A stretch of DNA of 64,000 nucleotides from Melastoma dodecandrum (taxonomy: Eukaryota > Streptophyta > Magnoliopsida > Myrtales > Melastomataceae): positions 29,908-93,907 of the forward strand of contig JARUPY010000137.1 in NCBI GenBank assembly GCA_029817715.1. Direction: 5' to 3'. Made by a program: the position numbers and the translations under genes. Below the pieces are notes generated by a model. That model was not told the DNA's origin. It saw only the letters and a program-made list of their open reading frames with translations, and made no database searches. The first letter of the stretch is position 1; each line of letters starts with the position of its first letter. Of this stretch, positions 35,359 through 46,311 are shown one piece after another.

Positions 35359-37728
35359 ATGGCAGATTCTTCAAAATCTGAGTTAGCAAAACCCAGTTTC
35401 AAGAAGGTATCTGAACTTCGCCCTCTTGATAATGGCGTGAATCTCACTGTAAAAGTTTTGGACGCCAAGGCCGTGGTTCCCAGGGGTCGCCAAATGAGAA
35501 CCACTGAATGTCTGGTGGGTGATGAGACTGGGATCATCGTTTTCGTAGCAAGGAATGATCAAGGTATAGTTTTTGTTCCGTGTTAGTGATAATGCCTTTG
35601 GTTCTTTACGTGATTTATGATAGTTGGCTTGCCACTTTCTTTGCCTTGTGCTATATTTGGAGTAATGTGATTGCCCCTTAAGAGATTCGAGTTTCAACCG
35701 TTCAATCATTTGGTGATAGTCGTAAAATTTGTATTCTGTCTGGCCAGATGGCTGTCATTTTGATTGCAGAATAGCATAATTCTACCTTTCACCTCTAATG
35801 ATTTGAGAATTGTCTCTTTGGCCTAAGCAGGTGGATTTTTCTCTTTTACGTTGATTATACCTGTAATTCTACTGAAGATTCCAACCAAGAAGGCCTAATT
35901 CATACTCTTGTTCCCAAAGCATGACTTAGTTTGATGCATGTAACTATTTAATTAGGTATCATTGGTGCGCAAACTGGAGCATATGATTCTATGAAAGGTC
36001 ACCCATTCTAAGTTCTTTAAGTGCTAAGGACAGTAGATAGTCCTTTTTTCATCAGCTTCGAAAACCTTTTGGAGTCGTGGTTTACTAGGAAACATTAATT
36101 GATTTGCAGTTGCGATCGAGCTTTGGAGTTATTAAAGGTGAAATAGGGGCTTTAAGTTGACTATGAATTTTAGTTCATCAAACATCTTATGGGATGCCCG
36201 TTATCAATTTGGATAGGCGGGTAATTCTTGTGAACTTCTACAGTTACTTCATCTTGCCTTGCAAGTAGTGATGTCAAGGCGTCGCGCCTTGCTCGCCTAG
36301 GCGCTCAGGCGAGTTGAGGCCCTCTCGCCTAATTAATGCTCGGGTGGGCGCCATACATTAGGCACCGCCTAGGCGCTCGCCTTGGTCAAGGCCCTTGGGC
36401 ACCCGGGTGCTTTAAGGCTCTACTCGGGCGTCCGGGACATAAAAACAGTCTCCTCCCTTTGCCCTATTCAGGTTTCCTCCTTTCTCTTCTTCTTCTTTAT
36501 CATTGGTATCACTTCTTTTTCACACCACTTTTTCTGGATACCATTCGCTGAGCATCGCTCCTGAGGGAAATTTCTTATTAAGGTTTTCCTTTTAACTTCG
36601 CTTCGCTCCAAAAAATCCCTACTTTTTGTGAGTTTTTCTTTTTTGGACCGTGTGGTGTGCCCCCTTTTTCTCCTTACATCTTTTCTTTCTGGGTGTAATT
36701 TCTTCATTCCGATTTGCTCTCCAGATTCCCATCTGTAATTGAGGTTTAATCCAATTTCAAGGTTTTGGGTTTAATTGGCACATGGGCAGTAGTTGTTTGT
36801 GTCGTTCCTGGCAATCTTTGGCATTTCAATTATAAAAAAATGTTTTATATATTAGCGCCTTAAAACAAAAGGCAAACGCCTCACTTAGCACCTTGGGCAA
36901 TGGAAGCCCTTTCGCCTTGGTGGTGCCTTAACAACACTGCCCGCAAGTCTCGGGGATGAGGATCATGACCATAATGCTTATAAGTCACTTCATCAAACTT
37001 ATAATTGGAGCTAGAACCACTGATTGGGACGTTTGATCCTGTTCTCCATTTTACTGAGTCTGTTTTCCCATGTCTGCTAATGTCATCCAGTGGGTTTGAT
37101 GCTTCATTAGTAGTCTGATTTACTGTTCTTTTAACCTGGGTTTTCTTCTATTTATAAACATTTGTTTTGTTTCTTCATGGGTCTTTTACCAACCTCAAAT
37201 AGGTGACGACAAATGAGATTATCTTTCCAATGATTTTGAGATTATCTGCTTTCTGGGCTATCATTTAAGACCTTACTTTGTTATGGAGTAATTTAAAAAT
37301 TGCGTTTCTTCAGTCTACATCCTTTAATCCTTTAACGGAAATGCTTGAAGGATTTATGTAGGTATTGACTATCTGCGACATGTTTCATTATTGCGATGCA
37401 CACCTTCAGAGGTTTATTGGGCTCAATATATTTTATACATGTTATATAACGGTCCTCATTTAGAATAACTTAGTTGCTGATATCTCCTTGTCCTGGCGGT
37501 TTCCATCAATGCCATTTCTCTTTCTTTTGTTGTGTATTAGTTGACTTGATGAAAGAGGGAAACACCGTAACCTTGCGGAACGCAAAGATCGAAATGTTCA
37601 AGGGGTCAATGAGGCTGGCCGTAGACAAGTGGGGTCGAATTGAAGTCAGTGAACCAGGGGATTTGACCGTGAAGGAGGACAACAACCTCTCTTTGATCGA
37701 ATTTGAAATGGTGAACGTTGTCGAGTAG
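35359..37728 (+). CDS. OB-fold single-stranded nucleic-acid-binding protein (SOSS-B/At4g28440-like)
   Basis: Two coding exons, 35359-35563 and 37541-37728, join in phase 1 to give 130 residues. The sequence from VSELRPLDNGVNLTVKVLD through RTTECLVGDETG, MKEGNTVTLRNAKIEMFKGS and MRLAVDKWGRIEV to EFEMVNVVE is the compact OB fold of plant At4g28440-like proteins. These resemble the SSB1/SOSS-B proteins that bind single-stranded DNA or RNA. The start is the ATG at 35359. The frame is open a little upstream (35347) but without an ATG. The intron is unusually long (1,977 bp) for such a small gene, and about a third of it is a hAT-type MITE. Confidence 0.9.
36266..36939. mobile_element. hAT-type MITE in the OB-fold gene intron
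   Basis: The left end reads TAGTGATGTCAAGGCG. The right end is its inverse with few changes (GCCTTAACAACACTG). The 8-bp flanks CTTGCAAG (36258-36265) and CCCGCAAG (36940-36947) match at six of eight places, as expected for an old hAT duplication. Sub-terminal regions are packed with GCGCCT/AGGCG words in both directions. No transposase is encoded. Confidence 0.72.
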
Positions 37729-39321
37729 CGAGTTTTGATTCAGTTTGTTCAATAGCATGGAACTCCAAACAGAGATAGCAAAGCTCTGAAAGCATTTTGT
37801 AAGCTTGTTATTCGTCATCCTTCTCGAGTTATCATTATTCTTGCCAATGCAACATTATTATGTCAGTCAGCCTTATTACGAGGTAGCCCTAACGCGGCAA
37901 TAAAACTTCGTTCCTGGTCATTGGAATGAATATAGCATGGGCACATGCATATGCAGTGGAAGGTTTAAGGGGTTAGGATTGGGTTGTTGGCTTAGTTTTG
38001 TCTGGTCTGCAACAAACATCACGTGGATTTGTTGAGTGGGGATGGGTTTGGTTTTCTGGATGTCATAGATTTGACATGGAATTGGTCCTGATCCGCCTCT
38101 TTGTTGATGATTGACACTTCATCGTCATGATCTTTTAGAAACTTAAGAAAAGAAATAGAGGATCTGAGAGTTTGTCTTACTGTGGAGAAGAGTCCAGATG
38201 GAGTGGGGGAAAGGGACAAAAAAGGGGGGTGGGATGAGTTAGGCTGGGGGGGGGGGGGGGGAGGGAGATTGATTGCAAGAAAATGAGTGCCCCTCCACGG
38301 ATATAAGAAACATGGGATTTGGACAGCAATTGGGAGACAAATATTCAAAAGTCCGAGATCATGGATCTCAGCTGCAGTCAGTCAGTCAGAGTGGGTGTGG
38401 ATATGGAGCAGTGTGAGTGAAGCAGCAGCATCGGGGCACTACATTAGTTTCTGAGAGAGGAGGGTCTCGCATGGATGGCCGGGTTGCGTTTGCCTTTTTG
38501 TTTTTTATTTTAATAATATGATAATGTTTAGGAAATATGTACGATTCAGTGTTTGATTAGGAGGAAGAGGTAAGTAGTGGCAGCAGCTGTCAGCTTTCGA
38601 GTACACTGGCACGACTAGAACTTACGACTGACTGACGATGTTTGGAGTTTCTTTTTGTAAAAAAATGTCTTCGGTTTAGGTTTGATCTTCTAATTTTTGC
38701 TAATTCTAGGTTTATTTTTTTCCCTTTTTCTTTTTGTGGGGGTGGGTGAAATGTTTAAAAGGTCAAGAAGTAGTAGGATCATAAAAAAAGAAAAGTAAAT
38801 AATTTTATGAAATAGAGTAAAGAATTTTTAAATTTTAAAAAATTTTAAGTTATTGCCAAACAAGCTCCAATTTGGCAATATCCCAGCCAAATGGGAGGAG
38901 TGAATTGAATTATTTGGGTGTGGGGTGGGAAACATTATGAGATTAATAAGTTGTTTTGTAGTTAATTTATTATATGCATCATGTGAATAATTTGTGACCG
39001 TTTCGTTTTTCAGTCATAATTGTAATTGAATTATTATTTGGTGTTTTTTCCCAAAATTCAAAAGAAACGGCCATATTTGAATAATTAGTCCGCACAAATA
39101 TTTCATCAATCCGTTTTAAAACCAAACTTTTACATTCCCCACCCCCCCAATATCTCTTTTTAGTAACGACTAGAAAAAAATTCAAGAGAGAAGATAAAAA
39201 TGGTAATGCAAAAACAAGTCATGAGTTAAAATCATCATAAAAAAGAAAAAAAAAATTGTATTTAATAAAAAGGAGTTAGGGAGGGAAATGTGTGTATCCT
39301 CCTCCTCCTCCTCCTCCAAGT
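37729..39321. other. Intergenic region between the OB-fold gene and the BURP gene
   Basis: It contains the 3' UTR of the OB-fold gene, a 16-17 base G run at about 38245-38261 and AT-rich spacer. The BURP promoter follows, with a weak TATA-like TATTTAATAAA at about 39259-39269. No other gene is seen. Confidence 0.45.
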
Positions 39322-41205
39322 ATGCTGCAACTCCTCCTCCTCCTCCTCTCCGTGATCTCTTCGGTGGCCGCCGCGGCCGCGAACCCCTTCACCCCTTCAG
39401 CATACCTCGTCCGTTACTGGTCCCGCCACCTCAACTCCACCCCAAAGCCTCCCCCCTTCTTCCTCTCCCTCTCCTCTCCCCTTTCCCCCGCTTCCACCGC
39501 CTCCTTCACCAAGCTCGCCTCCGTTCACTCTCTCCCTGACCAACTTCCCTCGTTCTGCTCCTCTGCTCGCCTCCTCTGCCCCAGCTTGCAGCCTCCTGTT
39601 GCCATCACAGGCTCCCCGTCGTCCTCCCCTTCCCTCGAGGAAAGCTTCTTGTTCTATTCTGACGACCACAACTTCTCCAGTTACGGTACCTCCGTAGCCG
39701 GCGGCTTCAACTCCTTTAAGAATTACTCTGATGGGATAAATATCCCGACTGAGTCCTTCCGTCACTACTCGCGGGACTCTACCCACCGCCTTGACTACTT
39801 CAGCAGCTACGCCACTGAGTCGAACGTCGTCGACCAGTCATTCGCTGGCTATGGCGTCGGATCGTCTTCTGGTGCCAGCGACTTCTCTGCTTACAACGTG
39901 CAGGTAAATGTGCCCAATCTCCGATTTGACAACTATGGTGATGCAGCTGATGGCCGGCCACAGTCGTTCAGTTCTTACAACTCGGATGCCAATCACGGCA
40001 GCGACAATTTCAAGAGCTATGGAAAAAACGGGAACGGGAACCCAAACGACTTCATCAACTACGCAACGGGAGGGAATGTCATAAACTCAGGCTTCAACGG
40101 CTATGGAAAGGGGGAAGATTCGGGTAACGACAGTTTCACGAACTATGGCAATGGCGGCAATGTCCCGGAGAACTCTTTCTCTAGTTACGGGGAGAACGGG
40201 AAGGGCGAAACCGAGCAATTCAAAAACTACAGAGACCAGTCGAATGTCGGAGACGATAGCTTCCGATCGTATGCAAAGAAGTCCCATGCAGGCAAGGTGG
40301 GCTTCGCGAATTACGGCAACACCTTCAACAACGGCAGTTCTACATTTAAAGGTTACGGCGAGAAGACAAGTGGGCAAGAGATCACCTTCAAGGTTTACGG
40401 CCCTATGAATAACAACACTTTCAAGGAGTACGCCAAGGATGGAGCTACTTTCGCCGTGTACGATAACAAGAGAGGATCCAGGTCAATCGACCCCAAGTCC
40501 ACTGATGTAACTAAGAGGGGTTGGATCGAGCCCGGTAAATTTTTCCGGGAGTCGATGCTGAAGGAAGAAAACATGATGCCTTTTCCAGACATTCGAGACC
40601 GGATGCCGAAGCGGCCATTCCTTCCGCGCTCCATCGTATCGAAGCTCCCATTCTCCTCACAAGAGATGGACGAGATGAAGAGGTTATTCAGGGCGGAGAA
40701 TGGGTCTGTCACGGCCAGGTGGATCGAGGCAGCGGTAAAAGAATGCGAGAGGGAACCAAGCGCAGGCGAAACGAAAAGGTGCGTGGGATCTGGGGAGGAC
40801 ATGATCGACTTCGCCACATCAGTATTGGGAAAGAACGCTGTCGTCCGAACCACGGAGGGCGTAAACGGTTCGAGAACGGAGGTGATGATCGGGAAAGTGG
40901 TGGGGGTAGATGGGGGGAGGGTGACGAGGTCGGTGTCGTGCCACCAGAGTTTGTACCCCTACCTCATGTATTACTGCCACTCCGTCCCCAAGGTCAGGGT
41001 TTATGAGGCGGACATACTGGACGGGAAGGGCCAGGGGGGAGCAAGGATCAACCGAGGGGTAGCCATTTGCCACCTGGACACGTCGGCATGGAGCGCCAGC
41101 CACGGCGCCTTCTTGGCCCTCGGGGAAGGCCCGGGTCGGATCGAGGTATGCCACTGGATCTTCGAGAACGATATGACTTGGACTGTAGCGGATGAGGATG
41201 TGTGA
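39322..41205 (+). CDS. BURP-domain polygalacturonase-1 non-catalytic beta-subunit-like protein
   Basis: This intronless gene of 627 residues starts at ATG 39322; the upstream GTG of the same frame is not used. A signal peptide (Leu-rich core then VAAAAANPF) is followed by a propeptide-like region. About twenty 14-residue units of the form F-x-x-Y-x4-N follow, from about residue 125 to 385 (for example FSSYG, FKNYS, FTNYG). The C-terminal BURP domain (about 410-627) shows the expected spacing: CH-x10-CH (CHQSLYPYLMYYCH), then CHLDTSAW and CHWIF. The family is secreted to the cell wall. The tomato relative binds and tunes polygalacturonase 1 in fruit, and Arabidopsis members affect cell size. 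Confidence 0.93.
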   Translation: MLQLLLLLLSVISSVAAAAANPFTPSAYLVRYWSRHLNSTPKPPPFFLSLSSPLSPASTASFTKLASVHSLPDQLPSFCSSARLLCPSLQPPVAITGSPSSSPSLEESFLFYSDDHNFSSYGTSVAGGFNSFKNYSDGINIPTESFRHYSRDSTHRLDYFSSYATESNVVDQSFAGYGVGSSSGASDFSAYNVQVNVPNLRFDNYGDAADGRPQSFSSYNSDANHGSDNFKSYGKNGNGNPNDFINYATGGNVINSGFNGYGKGEDSGNDSFTNYGNGGNVPENSFSSYGENGKGETEQFKNYRDQSNVGDDSFRSYAKKSHAGKVGFANYGNTFNNGSSTFKGYGEKTSGQEITFKVYGPMNNNTFKEYAKDGATFAVYDNKRGSRSIDPKSTDVTKRGWIEPGKFFRESMLKEENMMPFPDIRDRMPKRPFLPRSIVSKLPFSSQEMDEMKRLFRAENGSVTARWIEAAVKECEREPSAGETKRCVGSGEDMIDFATSVLGKNAVVRTTEGVNGSRTEVMIGKVVGVDGGRVTRSVSCHQSLYPYLMYYCHSVPKVRVYEADILDGKGQGGARINRGVAICHLDTSAWSASHGAFLALGEGPGRIEVCHWIFENDMTWTVADEDV

Positions 41206-41245
41206 TGGCATGCATGCATGCATGTGTGATTTATTATTTAATCCG

Positions 41246-41288
41246 AAAGAAGAAGAAGAAGAAGAAGAAGAAGAAGAAGAAGAAGAAA
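41246..41288 (+). repeat. (GAA)n microsatellite in the BURP gene 3' region
   Basis: About fourteen AGA/GAA triplets run without interruption, shortly after a GCATGCATGCATGCATG run at 41208-41224. Confidence 0.95.
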
Positions 41289-42090
41289 AGGTTGAGTGAG
41301 AGAGAGAGAGCGGGTGAGGAAGATTGTTTCGTGGGGAAGAAGATTAAATGTCTCAGTGAGCGACGGACAGAGTTCTTTTTTGTTCCTCACGTTTGTAATA
41401 AAAAGAGAGGTATCCGTTTGACCGGACGAAGAATATATTTGACTCGAAGAGAGAGTTCGATTTTAGGAGGGTTGTAGATGTGGTCACCGTGCAATAGAAA
41501 CGAAAAGCAAACTAAGACGAGAGAAAGAATTCACAACAAATTCAATGAACTCACATATGCCATTGATCCTGCAGAAAGCGAGTACACAAATGCTTTGGAA
41601 AAAACAGGAGGAAAGGATTTCCATCGAAGCCTGATTCCACTTGTTGGCATGATTCAGCGAGGAAGAAGGACATGTATTGTTTTCCTTCTACTGAAAATAA
41701 TATCGGTTTCGACGAATGGTTGGCTACTTGGCAGATAAATTATTAGGAGGCAAATGGAAACGATTGAGTATACAATAATAGCTTATAGAGGTATTCACAA
41801 CTTTTATGGAACCCAACTCTCTAGTCTGTTCTGCCTTCTTGTCAGTGGGGACTATCGGGTGGTGGTGCATTATTTGTGGGCAAGCCTCATAAGACACTAG
41901 GGAGTCGAGTCCACAAGCAGGCTCTCCTAGCAGACCTACAATAGGATCGCCCAACTCATACCTCTTCTTAAGGCACAGGTCCTTCGCCTGCTTCGTTGCT
42001 CCTACACACATAGACGCTGATTAGTGAAACCTATGATAGAAATTTTTAAACGAACAATTTCAACGAAATCTTTTGATATTCTCATCTGTC
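41289..42090. other. Spacer between the BURP gene and the gypsy remnant
   Basis: The first part is the BURP 3' UTR. The rest may belong to the decayed gypsy element (towards its pol side), but I could not align it to any pol domain. Confidence 0.35.
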
Positions 42091-42099
42091 ATTATTTCA

Positions 42100-43910
42100 G
42101 GATCATTGTATCTCTATACGACCAACTCCTTATGAAGGGTCGAAGGCATCGCTTCGGCCTTATGTGGCCAATCTTCCTAGAAGGAAATGAAATGTTGCTG
42201 TATGTGAATGACAAAAAAGAATGTCGTATCTTGTGAATAAGACACAACGTTCAAGGTAATTGGGTCAACCACCGTACATGGGGAGATTTTCCCACTGAAC
42301 CCATTGGCATTCACCGCGGTGTTTTCCATCCCCCTAGGTGTCTATACTATACACACCCAAGGGCAAGACATTGACTGTGGCACCGTTGTCGATCAGTACC
42401 TGATTTACGGGGGTATATGCAAGGGATGCATGAACAATGTAAGTGATGCAGGGGGAATCCGCAACCAACTCATAGGAAATGTATTGAGAATAGCCACATA
42501 TTGAAGGAATGAAGATTTCATTAGGCGCAAGACCATTTTCCTTAGTAACCTCCGCCGATAGGGTCAAGGCATTACATTCCGCGATCGCCTCTCGGCGTGC
42601 AGAGAATTATTGTTAGGGGTGGTGTATTCGCTCCAAGTTCTCGAGCTAATATCGTCTATACTGGGAGCACTTTTAGGAAGCACAGGGTTCTGCTTCGCTC
42701 ATTTCTTAGCGCACCTCTTGGTACGTCGCTCTTTTTGTTTTTTTTTGTTTTTGTGCTCTTCAAAGGATCATGAGGGCAGGGTTTTTCACCGGTCGTCTGC
42801 CACAAGTCCACTGAGGCATTAGGGATACGAACGAATCCTCTAATAAACATATGAACTCGTTTAGTGAGTACATGGACGAACTCCCAGTGTGGGGGACATA
42901 TCTTCTGGTCACTTTGTTCTTCGTCTGGTTGGCGGTCATATTCATGAGCCTTTTACTAGGTGTTTCATTCAAATACATGTGCTAGATTCGTGGCCTTGAT
43001 TGACATATTCCCCTCGGCGGACATCCTTGCAAGTAGTAAAAAATTATTGGACACAACACGCATTGCACATCTGCGTGATCAGGGTGTTATGAGCAGCGAC
43101 TGGCTTGCATTTGTATCATAGCATATCAACTGTGAAAAACTGAGTGATCGGGAGCCCATTCTTATGGCATCAACGTCACTTTGAGGATCGGGCGACCCGT
43201 TCCGTGACGGGGTGAACGACCTCTCATTGAGCAAAGCCTGACTTCCTTCTAGAGTTTCATCCTGCCTGTTTGGTCCTATTAGGATAGTCACCGCCTGGTT
43301 TGACCTCAGCAAAGCCTGCTGGTTTCGAATGTCCGCTTAATTATGCCTCCTTGGCGACCCGTTCTTGCTCCCTTGCCTATCTGGCAGGCTGCCAACAAGT
43401 CCTTGTTGCAACAGCTTACTTGGTGACAACAATCCTTCCTTGGTGTTTGGGTCTTTACTCGGCGCTGTAATTGATTGGCTGCGCACGGCGTTCGCCCGAT
43501 ATTTTGACGGCCCATTAGTCATCGCGAATGTCACCTCCTCTAAGCTGGACATGTCGTACCATAAGGCATGCATCTGGTTCTGCAAATATTTGCGGAACGT
43601 GTGACACTTGTCTCCCATCCATGTGCCAATGGCACGTCCCTAGTGCAAGTGCATCAACATTGACCGGGCATTGCAACATGGCTTTCCATAGCAGTCGCTT
43701 GAACACCAAGTTGGCCACAATGGCCTCTCCGGTGCTCGTCTGATTCTGGTCGATCAATGAATTATCGGCCACATCCGAAAAAAAGAGTTCTTTGGTTTCT
43801 TTGAAGTCTTGAACAAGATTTCTAAAGGTCGGGTAATCCTTAGTCGCATGAATGAACGATCCATGTCATTTACAATAATTCTTATACTTAATTTCACATT
43901 GAAATTATCA
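42100..43910 (-). pseudogene. Degenerate Ty3/gypsy gag-protease remnant
   Basis: On the minus strand, about 43890-43790 has a gag C-terminal signature (YCK.HGSFIHATKDYPTFRN). At about 42570-42330 is the retropepsin: QVLIDNGATVNVLPLG, the D-[ST/N]-G-A active-site form. At about 42230-42110 is the distal protease match (TTFFVIHIQ then MPSTLHKELVV), split over frames. Stops and frameshifts abound. The blocks run gag to protease in the right order, and no RT or integrase was found. Confidence 0.65.
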
Positions 43911-44386
43911 AAATTACAAAAAAAGGGGCAAAATTGTGGACTCTAATCATAACTTCGAACTATTTTTCTTTAATTTCAATTACAATTCGAATTATCATAC
44001 GTTTTGTTTCTGTAATGTACATAGTGTTTACGCATAGTAGGATTGACCAATTGACGGAGGTGACGGAGTGTATTTAGAGATTTGGAGGCGGTTTCTTAGT
44101 TTAGAGGTTTGACGGCTGCTGCTAAGACTAGGTGAAATCGATAACGACGTCTGTTGCTATGGGGGAAGACGGAAGGCGAATTCCCCTTTCCCTTCGGTTC
44201 CCAAACAAGGCCTATGAAACAAAAGGGAATAAGAGGCCCTCGAATCTGCTCTTCTTAATGGACCTCGAGTCATATCCAGCCCAAACACAGGCCCAATATC
44301 CCCTTTTAATTTACTCCTCGTATGAAGCGCCCGCCAACTGCTGTAAGAAGACGAGGGAAGAGAAGCAACGAGAGCTTGGGGGGAAG

Positions 44387-45714
44387 ATGGCAATGGCGGC
44401 TACCTGCGCGAGGAGGGCGCTCTCACAGTTGACGTCCTCCGCCACTCGGAGGACTGCGTCTCTCTCGTCTAGGCGATCTTCTCCCTCTCGCCTCTTCTCC
44501 GATTCGGTTCTCCTTTCCAGGTTTTCAGTCGCGGTGATTTTTTTACGCCGCATCTTTTTTTGGGGTTTGAAGCTTATGAGGAGATTGGATTGGTTTTGAT
44601 GACGTTTTTTTTTGTTGTTTGTTTGGGTTGTTGATGTTAAAGGGCGCCTGTCGAATTGGGAGGGGCGATGAGCTTAGTGCCGCTGCACGACGCCACTTCT
44701 TCCGCTTTGATGACTTCGTTGCTGTGCTTGAGCAGTCGTAGTTGGGGCTGTCTCTCTGACGGTAAAACTTGATTGGTCCTTTTTCTTAGCCATGTCTCTC
44801 GGGTCCTTGCACCTCTTCGCCTTCTGGACCCTTGTTTCGAATTCTGATGCATTTACAGCTCTTTGAATCTGGCTGGGTGCTTTGTTTTGGCATTGGGACG
44901 GTGGAATGAAGGTTCTTTGTGTTCCATTTTGTTGCGATGGGATTTTTTGTGCGGTTAGGAAATAAGTTGACTCTTGAGATGGTGGGACTGATTGTATGGC
45001 GTTAAGCAAGAGAGGCAGGTTTCTCTAGCTCTGTTGTGATTTTGAGTAAGAGTAGTATTTTCCAATCCACTTGAACTTCATTATCATGACATTGACACGC
45101 TTCAGAATACCTTTAGGATTCACGAAACAGAGAACAGATCTCTGCATGCACATTGGGCTCCAGAATGTTCCTTAACTGCATGATCTCTGTAACCATTTCT
45201 TTTTCTCCACCCTTTTTTCTTAGACTTTCTGCTGAACAATGGTCTCCACTCTCCATGAATCCTGTTTTGAGAATTCTACTTTTGTGTTGGATTACCTTTG
45301 ACTGTTTCCCAAATTGGTTTGGATCCATGGACCTTTTGATGTACACAGAATCCATTTCGGTCACCATTACAATTAAGGAAAGAAGTCAAGTTAACCGAGT
45401 TCTCGATCGGTAAATGGTTAAGCAGATGGATGAGGCGCTGATGCACATGCATGGATCGCACTGGCATGCTTTTGGGGAATATTAGACTAGGAGCATCAGA
45501 AGAAATTTCTGTAGTCTGCCATTTGGGGGCAGTCTCTTGGCAAGACTTTGCATGCTCATTGCCTCTCTGTAGAATGACTTGATTACCTACCTATAAAGAT
45601 ACCGACCCTTTCAATCTATGATATCCTTGTCTGCATGATTGCTATTACCTAGGATGCTAATTATTGCTTTGAATCATTTGGGATTTGTTTGCAGGGTTGG
45701 CAACCCCTCTATAA
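44387..45714 (+). CDS. Small mitochondrial protein, NONRESPONDING TO OXYLIPINS 2-like
   Basis: Three exons, 44387-44520, 44643-44761 and 45695-45714, join in phase to give 90 residues. The N-terminus is an Arg/Ser/Ala-rich mitochondrial presequence (ATCARRALSQLTSSATRR). The core APVELGGAMSLVPLHDATSSA followed by LLCLSSRSW is the hallmark of the plant NOXY2-like family. The last exon adds only GLATPL, similar to short alternative tails known in the family. If intron 2 is retained, the frame ends four codons later at 44772 (GKT then stop), so two C-termini are possible. NOXY2 is linked to oxylipin response and mitochondria; its biochemical role is unknown. The gene converges on the SUMO protease gene. 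Confidence 0.7.
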
Positions 45715-46311
45715 CATGGCCATAAAAGTTGGAGCTGCTGCGTTCCTACTCCGTATGCCGAAGGAGAGATCAGATTGTCTTCCGAGATTAACCTTTTTGC
45801 TCTGTGTTAGCTTGCTCAAGATAAAAGTTCCCCTGTACTTTTGAGGTTGTCATGCTTCCATATCGGGGATGTGATTAGATTTTGAGTTTGGATTTGGAGC
45901 GGAGGGATGCTTGGTTATTGATAGCAGCTGAATATTTGGCATTGGACACGATGGCAATATTACTTGGCAAGGCAACCTAATATGAATATTAGCAGTAATC
46001 ACTGTCCAAAGTCAATTCCACCCAATTCACAACCTGACAGGTACCTATCAATGATGAGGAAAGTCTTACCCGACTGCCCATATTTCAAGATGACAACATC
46101 CTCTCCACATATTTATAATCATTACTCAGAATGTTTATGCGCTCTATACCTGCCTTGAAGAAGCTGATGCACTGTTGTCCTATTATGTACCACGAGGCAA
46201 GATGTACAGCTTAAAAGATGACCAACGGAGAAACGGACTAGACATGCCGCTTCCAGACTCGTATGCATTCAATCGCTTTCTCCATTCAAAGTCGCTGACT
46301 CGGAAGGATGA
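45715..46311. other. Shared 3' region of two convergent genes
   Basis: It carries the 3' UTR of the NOXY2-like gene (+) and of the SUMO protease gene (-). No other feature is evident. Confidence 0.5.

Noticed and set aside
39397..39786. Minus-strand 129-codon frame opposite the BURP gene
   Set aside because: It is a shadow of the Ser/Pro-rich coding sequence on the plus strand, with no family features.
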